From: an uncultured Bacilli bacterium | GTDB lineage: Bacteria > Bacillota_I > Bacilli_A > RF39 > UBA660 | DNA length: 15,695 nucleotides | Direction of reading: 5' to 3' | NCBI GenBank assembly: GCA_944345045.1 | Contig: CALVMI010000015.1 | Span: 1 to 15,695 of the forward strand | Shown: positions 6,177-12,258 of the stretch, piece by piece | Layout of the letters: every line of letters starts with the position of its first letter | Position numbering within the stretch: the first letter of the stretch is position 1 | Notes under the pieces: model-generated | The model's database searches: none | What the model was told of the DNA's origin: nothing | Seen by the model: the letters and a program-made list of their open reading frames with translations, nothing else | Translations under genes and position numbers: made by a program

Positions 6177-7205
6177 ATGAAAACAACCAAGGATATAAAG
6201 GACAAAGATAAAGCTTTAGAACAAGTCCTAGCAGATATTGAAAAACAATTTGGTAAAGGCGCGATTATGAAACTTGGCGCGCAAGAACATATGGAAATTG
6301 ATGTAACTTCAAGTGGTTCGCTTGCCCTAGATGTTGCTTTAGGAGTAGGAGGATATCCTAAAGGAAGAATTATTGAAATTTATGGTCCAGAATCTTCAGG
6401 AAAAACAACATTTGCTTTACAAGCCATTGCTGAAGTACAAAAAGAAGGTGGCAGAGCAGCATTTATTGATGCTGAACATGCCTTAGATCCTGTATATGCA
6501 AAAAATTTAGGTGTGGATATTAATGAATTATTATTATCTCAACCAGATACGGGTGAACAAGCCCTAGAAATTTGTGAAGCTCTTGTTCGAAGTGAAGCTG
6601 TAAATATTATTGTTGTCGATTCAGTCGCGGCCTTGGTTCCAAAAGCAGAAATTGAAGGCGACATGGGCGATTCTCATGTAGGACTCCAAGCAAGATTGAT
6701 GAGTCAAGCATTAAGAAAATTATCTGGAACAATCAATAAAACAAAAACTACAGCTATTTTCATTAATCAATTAAGAGAAAAAGTCGGTGTAATGTTTGGT
6801 AATCCTGAAACAACTCCTGGTGGTAGAGCCTTAAAGTTTTATGCAACAATTCGTCTAGATGTTCGAAGAGGTGAGCAGATTAAAGTTGGCGACCAAATTT
6901 TAGGTAATAAAACAAATATCAAAGTAGTAAAAAACAAAGTAGCACCACCATTTAAAACCGCGAGTGTTGATATTATGTATGGCACAGGTGTTTCAAGAGA
7001 AGGAGAAATTATTGATATTGCATCTGATTTAAATGTTTTAGATAAATCTGGTGCTTGGTATGCTTATAATGGCGAAAAAATTGGTCAAGGCAAAGAAAAC
7101 GTAAAATTGTATTTACAACAAAATAAAGAATTAGCTCAAGAATTAGAAGATAAAATTCGTGAGCATTATGGCTTTAAAAAAGCAGAAAAAACAAACGAAG
7201 AATAG
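6177..7205 (+). CDS. recA: Recombinase RecA
   Basis: Forms ATP-dependent filaments on single-stranded DNA, drives strand exchange and triggers LexA self-cleavage. The 342 residues match the usual length. Seen: N-terminal polymerisation region (DKALEQVLADIEKQFGKGAIM), Walker A GPESSGKT (70-77), Walker B VNIIVVDS with Asp148, the loop L1 region KAEIEGDMGDSHVGLQAR, and the L2 region with NQLREKVGVMFGNPETTPGG (about 197-216) and GGRALKFY after it; the C-terminus is short and charged. ATG at 6177 follows TTGGAGGAA. It has its own promoter and terminator, so it is transcribed alone within the pgsA–recA–rny neighbourhood. Confidence 0.98.
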   Translation: MKTTKDIKDKDKALEQVLADIEKQFGKGAIMKLGAQEHMEIDVTSSGSLALDVALGVGGYPKGRIIEIYGPESSGKTTFALQAIAEVQKEGGRAAFIDAEHALDPVYAKNLGVDINELLLSQPDTGEQALEICEALVRSEAVNIIVVDSVAALVPKAEIEGDMGDSHVGLQARLMSQALRKLSGTINKTKTTAIFINQLREKVGVMFGNPETTPGGRALKFYATIRLDVRRGEQIKVGDQILGNKTNIKVVKNKVAPPFKTASVDIMYGTGVSREGEIIDIASDLNVLDKSGAWYAYNGEKIGQGKENVKLYLQQNKELAQELEDKIREHYGFKKAEKTNEE

Positions 7206-7327
7206 TAAAAATATATAATAGAAGGAAAAATAACAAAAAGGTGTTAATTCTAGCTACTATGTATACTTGAATAACTGTGACACAACATATTATATTCAAA
7301 AAGTTTGGCTTACTAACACTGCATAGC

Positions 7328-7366
7328 AAAAAGAGAAATTGAGAACTCATTTATTTCTCTTTTTTT
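7328..7366 (+). terminator. Intrinsic terminator downstream of recA
   Basis: AAAAAGAGAAAT (7328-7339) pairs perfectly with ATTTCTCTTTTT (7353-7364) around a 13-base loop and runs into a T-stretch ending at 7366. The roughly 120 bases between the recA stop and this stem hold no ORF of note. Confidence 0.8.
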
Positions 7367-7385
7367 ATGTTACATAAACAGGCTC

Positions 7386-7414
7386 TTGTAAATTTTTAGA
7401 AACTCCTTTATAAT
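7386..7414 (+). promoter_or_regulatory. Promoter of rny
   Basis: TTGTAA (7386-7391), a 17-bp spacer and a perfect TATAAT (7409-7414). The predicted start near 7421 leaves an AT-rich leader of about 60 bases before the rny ATG. Confidence 0.7.
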
Positions 7415-7481
7415 TGAAATATAGATATTTTAATACATTTATATTAATTTTCTATAAATAAAATAAGTGAGGAGAAAGTGT

Positions 7482-9035
7482 ATGGAACAAATTGTGCCAT
7501 CCATACTTGCTTTACTTCTTGGTATTGCGGCTGGTGTAGGCTTAACAATTCTACTAGCATATATTAAAGGAAACGGCCTCGCTAAAAAAGCTAATAAAAT
7601 GATTGAAGAAGCTAAAAAAGAAGCGGAAAAACAAAAACGTGATCGAATTTTAGAATTAAAAGAAGAAGGATATAAATTAAAACAAGAAGCAGAAAAAGAA
7701 GTACGTGAGAAAAAAGAAGAGTTAAAAGCAACTGAAGATCGTTTACTTCAAAGAGAAAGTAATTTGGATAAACGTGACGAGATGCTTCAAAAAAGAGAGT
7801 TTAGTTTAGAAGAAAAAGAAAATCATTTATTAGTAGCGCAAAAAGAGTTGCAATCCAAAAGTGAAAAGATGGATGAAATGTTAAAAGATGAGATGAATCG
7901 TTTAGAAAAAATTGCTCATTTTTCTAAAGAAAAAGCTCATGATTTAATTATGCAAAGAACAGAAGAGGAAATGGCTCAAGAGATTGCTGAGTTTAGAAAA
8001 GAAAAAGAACATGAAGCTAAATTAACAGCTTCTGAACACGCTAAAAATCTTATTGTGGAGTCTATGCAACGTTATTCTGAAGATGTTGCAACTGAGCAAA
8101 CGGTAAGTACAATAGATTTACCAAACGATGATATGAAAGGACGCTTAATTGGAAGAGAAGGAAGAAATATCAGAACTATTGAAGCTGTTACCGGTGTCGA
8201 TTTAATTATCGATGATACGCCAGAAACAATTGTTATATCTTCTTTTGATCCATTAAGAAGAGAGATTGCTAAAATTACTATTGAAACATTAATTAAAGAT
8301 GGTCGTATTCATCCTTCAAGAATTGAAGAAATCTACGATAAAGTATGTAAAGACATGAATAATAAAATTACTGATTTAGGTAATGAAGCTTGTTCAAGTC
8401 TTGGGCTTACAAAAATGGATCCTGAATTAGTAAATTTAGTTGGAAAACTTCATTTTAGAACAAGTTATGGTCAAAATGTCTTAAAACATTCTAAAGAAGT
8501 TGGTGAATTGTGTGGCTTAATGGCCGCGGAGCTTAATGAAAACGTCATGCTTGCTAAACGAGCTGGTTTACTTCACGATATTGGAAAATCCATTGATTAT
8601 GAAATGGAAGGTAGTCACGTCGAAATAGGTGTAGATATTGCCAAAAAATATCATGAAGATGAAACGGTTATCAATGCTATCGCATCTCATCATGGTGATG
8701 CCGAAGCGACAAGTATTATTTCTGTTTTAGTACAAGTTGCAGATACATTATCAGCAGCCCGTCCAGGTGCTCGTAATGATTCACTTGATAATTACATGAA
8801 AAGATTAGAACAATTAGAAGAAATTGGTAATTCTTTTGAAGGCGTTGAAAAAACCTATGCGATGCAGGCAGGTAGAGAAGTAAGAGTTATGGTAAAACCT
8901 GAAGAAATAGATGATACCAAAGCTTATAAAATTGCTCGCGAAATGAAAGAGAAAATTGAAGCAGAAATGCAGTATCCAGGTACCATAAAAATTGTTGTAA
9001 TTCGTGAGTCACGTGCTCAAGAAGAGGCTAAGTAA
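7482..9035 (+). CDS. rny: Ribonuclease Y
   Basis: Membrane-bound endoribonuclease that starts mRNA decay in Bacillota. The start is ATG at 7482, after GAGGAGAAA; an in-frame GTG at 7467 overlaps that ribosome site. The 517 residues show an N-terminal membrane anchor (about 5-27), a long charged coiled coil (about 35-195), a KH RNA-binding domain with GRLIGREGRN (220-229), and an HD phosphohydrolase domain with His336 in NVLKHS, the His365-Asp366 pair in AGLLHDIGKS, and ASHHGD (about 401-406), which supply the metal site. Length and order are those of B. subtilis RNase Y. It follows recA as in Bacillus, but with its own promoter. A YneF-type gene follows 12 bases after the stop and is probably co-transcribed. 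Confidence 0.97.
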   Translation: MEQIVPSILALLLGIAAGVGLTILLAYIKGNGLAKKANKMIEEAKKEAEKQKRDRILELKEEGYKLKQEAEKEVREKKEELKATEDRLLQRESNLDKRDEMLQKREFSLEEKENHLLVAQKELQSKSEKMDEMLKDEMNRLEKIAHFSKEKAHDLIMQRTEEEMAQEIAEFRKEKEHEAKLTASEHAKNLIVESMQRYSEDVATEQTVSTIDLPNDDMKGRLIGREGRNIRTIEAVTGVDLIIDDTPETIVISSFDPLRREIAKITIETLIKDGRIHPSRIEEIYDKVCKDMNNKITDLGNEACSSLGLTKMDPELVNLVGKLHFRTSYGQNVLKHSKEVGELCGLMAAELNENVMLAKRAGLLHDIGKSIDYEMEGSHVEIGVDIAKKYHEDETVINAIASHHGDAEATSIISVLVQVADTLSAARPGARNDSLDNYMKRLEQLEEIGNSFEGVEKTYAMQAGREVRVMVKPEEIDDTKAYKIAREMKEKIEAEMQYPGTIKIVVIRESRAQEEAK

Positions 9036-9047
9036 AGGAGGGTTAAT

Positions 9048-9257
9048 ATGTGGCATGATATTTTATTAGTCGTAATAGGTCTTATAATTGGCTTAGTAAT
9101 TGGATTTTTTGTCTCTCGGTATGTAATGAAAAGATACATGAAGAAAAATCCTCCAATCAATGAAAAAATGATTGAAGCAATGATGAGTAGCATGGGAAGA
9201 AAACCAAGCCAAAAACAAGTAAGACAAGTAATGAATCAAATGAATAGATATATGTAA
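9048..9257 (+). CDS. UPF0154 (YneF) family small membrane protein
   Basis: The 69 residues have one N-terminal membrane helix (about 5-24), a basic stretch and the family signature KNPPINEKMIEAMM...MGRKPSQKQVRQVMNQM. YneF-type proteins are common single-pass membrane peptides of Bacilli and Mollicutes without a settled function. The ATG follows a strong AAAGGAGGG and lies 12 bases after rny, which suggests co-transcription with another membrane-anchored protein. A terminator begins four bases after the stop. Confidence 0.9.
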   Translation: MWHDILLVVIGLIIGLVIGFFVSRYVMKRYMKKNPPINEKMIEAMMSSMGRKPSQKQVRQVMNQMNRYM

Positions 9258-9260
9258 AAG

Positions 9261-9281
9261 AAGAGCAAAAGCTCTTTTTTT
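9261..9281 (+). terminator. Intrinsic terminator of the rny-yneF operon
   Basis: AAGAGC, AAAA loop, GCTCTT, then a run of T to 9281; a short, compact rho-independent terminator right after the YneF-type gene. Confidence 0.85.
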
Positions 9282-9362
9282 GACACTTTTTGACATTTTT
9301 GAAAGTAAACTTTTTCTGAAAACATGTCAAAAAGCTTTTAAAATATGCAAAAAAACTGTCAA
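9277..9362. repeat. Cluster of TTTTTGACA motifs with an 11-bp inverted repeat
   Basis: TTTTTGACA occurs twice in direct repeat (9277-9285 and 9287-9295, spacing 10 bp) and inverted as TGTCAAAAA (9325-9333); a shorter TGTCAA follows at 9357-9362. The second and third copies form perfect 11-bp arms (9286-9296 with 9324-9334) across 27 bp. No T-run follows, so it is not an obvious terminator. It lies in the 223-bp gene-free gap between the YneF-type gene and the acidic membrane protein. Confidence 0.4.
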
Positions 9363-9412
9363 GATATAAATAACTTTTTTTGAATATATTTTAATGAGTA
9401 GGTAAAAAAATA

Positions 9413-9442
9413 TTGACTTTACCATATCGTCTATGGTATCCT
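9413..9442 (+). promoter_or_regulatory. Promoter with a dyad operator between -35 and -10
   Basis: TTGACT (9413-9418) and TATCCT (9437-9442) are 18 bp apart. Between them lies a perfect dyad, TACCATA (9420-9426), five bases, TATGGTA (9432-9438). A dyad filling a slightly long spacer, with TTGAC and TATCCT hexamers, is the layout of promoters controlled by MerR-family activators; a simple repressor (for example TetR type) bound at the same dyad would also fit. No candidate regulator gene is in the window. The downstream ATG is at 9481. Confidence 0.5.
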
Positions 9443-9480
9443 ATTTTTAGATTAAAAAAGAATAAAAGGTGATTAGTGAA

Positions 9481-10236
9481 ATGGATTTTTTAGAGAGTTT
9501 ATATAGCATCGAAAACTTTGGAATTTATTTATTTGTAATAATTGGAATTTTGGTAATTTTATTTTTGATTGTCTTATTTTTTGGGAAAAAAGATCAAAAA
9601 AAGCGCAAGGAACTTGAAGAAAAATTAGAACAAACAAAAGTAAGTTCTACAGATGCTTTTAAAGAAGTAAGTGAACCTACAAATGTTGAAGTTCCTGTAA
9701 CGCCTACTGAACCAGTAAACATGGAAGTAAAACCTGTTGAACCTGTTTCAGAGGAAACTCCTATTACAACAAATGCTGTTTTAAACAGTGATATATCTGA
9801 ACCTGAAGTACCAAAAATTAATGACATGCCAACCGAAGAACCTAAAAAGGAATTTGATTTTGATGCTCTAGCAGATGCAATTAGTAAAGAGCTTGCTGAT
9901 TTAGAAAAAGCGTCTTCAAATGAAGAACAGCCAAAAGAAGAACCAATAGAATTACCAAAAGTAGATGTTGAACCTGTACATTTAAGTGCCGTTGAACCAG
10001 AAGATATTCCTGTTTCAACTCCAAAAGAAGAAGTAAAATCAAAGCCAGTAATGCCTTCCGTTTTCAGTTCAGTTTATGTAAATCGTGAAAAAGAAGAACC
10101 AAAAGTTACACCAGCAGTTAAACCTGAAATAGATCTTCCAAAGAAAATGGATTTACCAAAAAAAGCTGATGAAAAAGTAGAAGAAATAAAACCAGTTTTG
10201 GAAGAAACAAAAGATGATGATATTATCTTTCGATAG
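9481..10236 (+). CDS. Unrecognised membrane-anchored protein with long acidic, Pro/Glu/Val-rich tail
   Basis: The start is ATG at 9481, seven bases after AAGGTGAT; GTG at 9469 lies in that ribosome site. The 251 residues have a short N-terminal segment, one strong membrane helix (about 13-35), a basic stretch (KKDQKKRKELEEKLEQ) forming a brief coiled coil, and then about 190 residues of low complexity rich in E, P, K, V and T, with repeated EP(V/K/I) units, ending DDDIIFR. Only one helical island stands out (FDFDALADAISKELADLEKA, about 125-145). The positive-inside rule places the tail in the cytoplasm. The layout recalls ZipA-like or other bitopic scaffold proteins, but I see no family signature and assign no function. 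It stands alone between its own promoter and terminator. Confidence 0.8.
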   Translation: MDFLESLYSIENFGIYLFVIIGILVILFLIVLFFGKKDQKKRKELEEKLEQTKVSSTDAFKEVSEPTNVEVPVTPTEPVNMEVKPVEPVSEETPITTNAVLNSDISEPEVPKINDMPTEEPKKEFDFDALADAISKELADLEKASSNEEQPKEEPIELPKVDVEPVHLSAVEPEDIPVSTPKEEVKSKPVMPSVFSSVYVNREKEEPKVTPAVKPEIDLPKKMDLPKKADEKVEEIKPVLEETKDDDIIFR

Positions 10237-10250
10237 AAAAGAGTAAAGAA

Positions 10251-10274
10251 GTGTCTATTGACACTCTTTTTTTT
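10251..10274 (+). terminator. Intrinsic terminator after the acidic membrane protein
   Basis: GTGTC (10251-10255), TATT loop, GACAC (10260-10264) and a T-rich tail to 10274. The upstream AAAAGA may add pairs with TCTTTT across a bulge. Confidence 0.75.
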
Positions 10275-10300
10275 ATATTTTTTCATCTTTATGCTATAAT
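10272..10300 (+). promoter_or_regulatory. Promoter of the AI-2E-family gene (extended -10)
   Basis: TGCTATAAT (10292-10300) is a perfect -10 with the TGn extension. The sequence 17 bp upstream (TTTATA, 10272-10277) is a weak -35, as is usual for extended -10 promoters, and overlaps the T-run of the preceding terminator. The start would be near 10307, just ahead of GGAGGG. Confidence 0.65.
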
Positions 10301-10321
10301 ACTAATAACGGAGGGTTTATT

Positions 10322-11491
10322 ATGAAACTTTTTAAACAAAAAGACAAACTGGACATTGAACAAATAAATGAAGTAGTAGGTTTATCCAAAAAAATCTTAC
10401 ATATGCTATACATTGCTATGGTAATTGTAACGATTTTGATTCTGACTATCATTGTTAGAGAATGGGGAATATTAACATTTATTTTAAATATTTTAGGAGT
10501 TTTAGCGCCTTTCTTTATTGGTTTTATCTTAGCTTGGCTCATGAATCCTTTAGTGACCAAAATGGAAAAGAAAAAAATTCCTAGAGTCGTCGGAACGATC
10601 ATCGTTTATGCAGTTCTTTTGCTTATTTTAATTGTGTTTATTCGTTTCTTAATTCCAGTTATTTATGAACAATTACAAGTATTTATTTCCAATTTGCCTG
10701 CAATTTTTAGAGAATTAGAAGCTTTCTTAGATGGTATTTTTGCAAAATTTGGAAGTATTCAGGGATTTGATCTGGAAGGAATAAGAAATTCCATCTTTAC
10801 AACAATTACGAATTATTTAAATGGATTTATGACTTCAGCACCTACTGTAATTATGAATCTTGCTGGTGGCATATTCTCATCTATGGTAACAATTTGCTTT
10901 GGGTTCGTAATTGGTATTTATATGTTAATTGACTTTGATTCTATAAACGGTCATTTACTCCAACTTTTACCAAAGAAAAATCGTTTTGAAGCTTCATTAT
11001 TAATTACAAATATTAGTACCGAAGTAAGAAAAAGTGTCAATGGTACTTTAATAATTGCTACAATGGTTTTTGTTTGTGATAGCATTGGCTTTTGGATTGC
11101 CGGCTTACAAGCTCCTATTCTTTTCGGTCTTTTATGTGGTATTACGGATTTAATTCCTTATATTGGACCATATATCGGAGGTGCAGTTGCCGTGATTGTT
11201 GGTTTTGCTCAAAGCCCATTAACTGGTTTCTTAACTTTAATCGTCGCGATTATTGTTCAATTAATTGAAAATAATGTTTTACAGCCAGTTGTTATGAGTA
11301 AAACAATGAAACTCCATCCAGTAACGATTATAGTTGGTTTATTAATTTTTGAACATTTCTTTGGAATTATCGGCATGATTTTAGCTACACCATGTATAGC
11401 CCTAGGTAGAGTTGTATGGCATTTCTTCAAAGAAAAATACAATTTATTTCATGACAATGACACGACTGAAATTAAATTAAAAGAAGAATAA
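10322..11491 (+). CDS. AI-2E family transporter (YrrI/YueF-type membrane protein)
   Basis: The 389 residues are those of a polytopic membrane protein with hydrophobic helices at about 26-47, 53-75 and 87-115, a soluble-looking middle (about 116-170), and further helices to about 365. Family features include the GFxLAWLxNPLV segment after helix 2 and DLIPYIGPYIGG plus the C-terminal QLIENNVLQPVVMSKTMKLHPV block, characteristic of the AI-2E exporter family (PF01594). Members are credited with export of autoinducer-2, or with ion/proton transport in some cases; the substrate cannot be read from sequence. In Bacillus a member (yrrI) lies directly beside alaS, as here. GGAGGG precedes the ATG. The stop is followed at once by the T-box promoter. 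Confidence 0.9.
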   Translation: MKLFKQKDKLDIEQINEVVGLSKKILHMLYIAMVIVTILILTIIVREWGILTFILNILGVLAPFFIGFILAWLMNPLVTKMEKKKIPRVVGTIIVYAVLLLILIVFIRFLIPVIYEQLQVFISNLPAIFRELEAFLDGIFAKFGSIQGFDLEGIRNSIFTTITNYLNGFMTSAPTVIMNLAGGIFSSMVTICFGFVIGIYMLIDFDSINGHLLQLLPKKNRFEASLLITNISTEVRKSVNGTLIIATMVFVCDSIGFWIAGLQAPILFGLLCGITDLIPYIGPYIGGAVAVIVGFAQSPLTGFLTLIVAIIVQLIENNVLQPVVMSKTMKLHPVTIIVGLLIFEHFFGIIGMILATPCIALGRVVWHFFKEKYNLFHDNDTTEIKLKEE

Positions 11492-11492
11492 G

Positions 11493-11521
11493 TTGTCAAA
11501 AAGCAAATTTTTTGATAAGAT
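11493..11521 (+). promoter_or_regulatory. Probable promoter of the alanine T-box operon
   Basis: TTGTCA (11493-11498) and TAAGAT (11516-11521) are 17 bp apart; TACAAT at 11521-11526 is an alternative -10. It begins two bases after the stop of the AI-2E-family gene and would start transcription ahead of stem I of the T-box leader. Confidence 0.45.
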
Positions 11522-11532
11522 ACAATTGTTTA

Positions 11533-11717
11533 TTGTTGATGTAAGAAGGACATTTCTAGTATTTTTAAAGAGAGTAGATGTTGGTGGAAATTCTATAAAA
11601 GAAAAAAATGTTTTGCTGTCTTATGGAAATAAAATCGGGGATACTCGTTAAAAAGAAAAGTGAAAAATAAGGATGGTACCGTCTCAATAGACTCCTTTGG
11701 TCCCATCCTTTTTTTAT
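11533..11717 (+). promoter_or_regulatory. T-box riboswitch specific for alanine
   Basis: A leader RNA that senses uncharged tRNA-Ala. Stem I: GTAAG (11541-11545) pairs with CTTAT (11620-11624), and GACATTT (11549-11555) with AAATGTT (11606-11612). The internal loop between them holds the specifier codon GCT at 11615-11617, an alanine codon followed by a purine. AAAGAGAGTAG (from 11567) and TTGGTGGAAA follow the usual stem I arm. A small hairpin (CGGG-GATA-CTCG, near 11636-11647) fits stem III. The conserved T-box GGATGGTACCG (11671-11681) contains TGGT, complementary to the ACCA end of tRNA-Ala. When tRNA-Ala is uncharged the antiterminator forms and the kinase and alaS are transcribed. The exact 5' boundary is approximate. 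Confidence 0.92.
11669..11717 (+). terminator. Regulated terminator of the T-box leader
   Basis: AAGGATGG (11669-11676) pairs with CCATCCTT (11703-11710), extended across one mismatch by ACC/GGT, and is followed by a T-run to 11715. It is mutually exclusive with the antiterminator that includes the T-box sequence. Confidence 0.88.
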
Positions 11718-11733
11718 TGGAAGGAAAGATTAT

Positions 11734-12258
11734 ATGAAAGTGTATTTAATCGCCGGCAAAGCTCGAAGTGGAAAAACTAAAGCTGCTGAACTATTAAAAA
11801 AAATTTTAGAAAAAGAAAACAAAAAAGTTGTTATTACAGAATATAGTAAGTATGTAAAGCTGTTTGCTAAAGAACTACTTGGTTGGGATATGATAAGCGA
11901 ACCTAAACCTCGTAAATTTTTACAAGATATGGGAACGTTTGTAAGAGAATTAGAAAGTGATATTTATTTTACTAAACGAATGAAAGAAGACTTGGAAATC
12001 TATAAACATTTTGTTGATGATGTAATTATTTCTGATGTTAGAATGCCTAAAGAATTAGAAGAACTTTCAGATTTTAAACCATTAAAAATTAAAGTAGAAA
12101 ATACTCTTTCTAGTTATGATTTGACCAAGGAAGAAGCCTCTCATGAAACAGAACATGCGTTAGATAATTATTTGAATTTTGATTATGTAATTAAAAATAA
12201 AACTGAAGAAGAAATGAAAGAAATTTTAGAAAACATAGTGAAGGAAGTGGAAGTATGA
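11734..12258 (+). CDS. P-loop nucleotide kinase, deoxynucleoside-monophosphate-kinase-like
   Basis: The 174 residues begin with a Walker A motif, GKARSGKT (8-15), in a β-strand/loop/helix start like that of NMP kinases. EYSKYVKLFAKELLGWD and KFLQDMGTFVRE follow, then IISDVRMPKELEEL with Asp101-Val-Arg103. The DVRxPxE block is typical of the phage-type deoxynucleoside monophosphate kinase fold, which also resembles dephospho-CoA kinase. Family membership is by motif memory, so the substrate stays open. ATG at 11734 follows GGAAGGAAA. The stop TGA overlaps the alaS ATG (ATGA), so translation is probably coupled and both genes answer to the alanine T-box. Why a nucleotide kinase should be tied to alanine starvation is not clear from the sequence. 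Confidence 0.7.
   Translation: MKVYLIAGKARSGKTKAAELLKKILEKENKKVVITEYSKYVKLFAKELLGWDMISEPKPRKFLQDMGTFVRELESDIYFTKRMKEDLEIYKHFVDDVIISDVRMPKELEELSDFKPLKIKVENTLSSYDLTKEEASHETEHALDNYLNFDYVIKNKTEEEMKEILENIVKEVEV

Noticed and set aside
12256..12258. Mycoplasma-type code with TGA as tryptophan
   Set aside because: TGG encodes tryptophan throughout and TGA is a stop at the kinase end, with alaS starting in another frame there.
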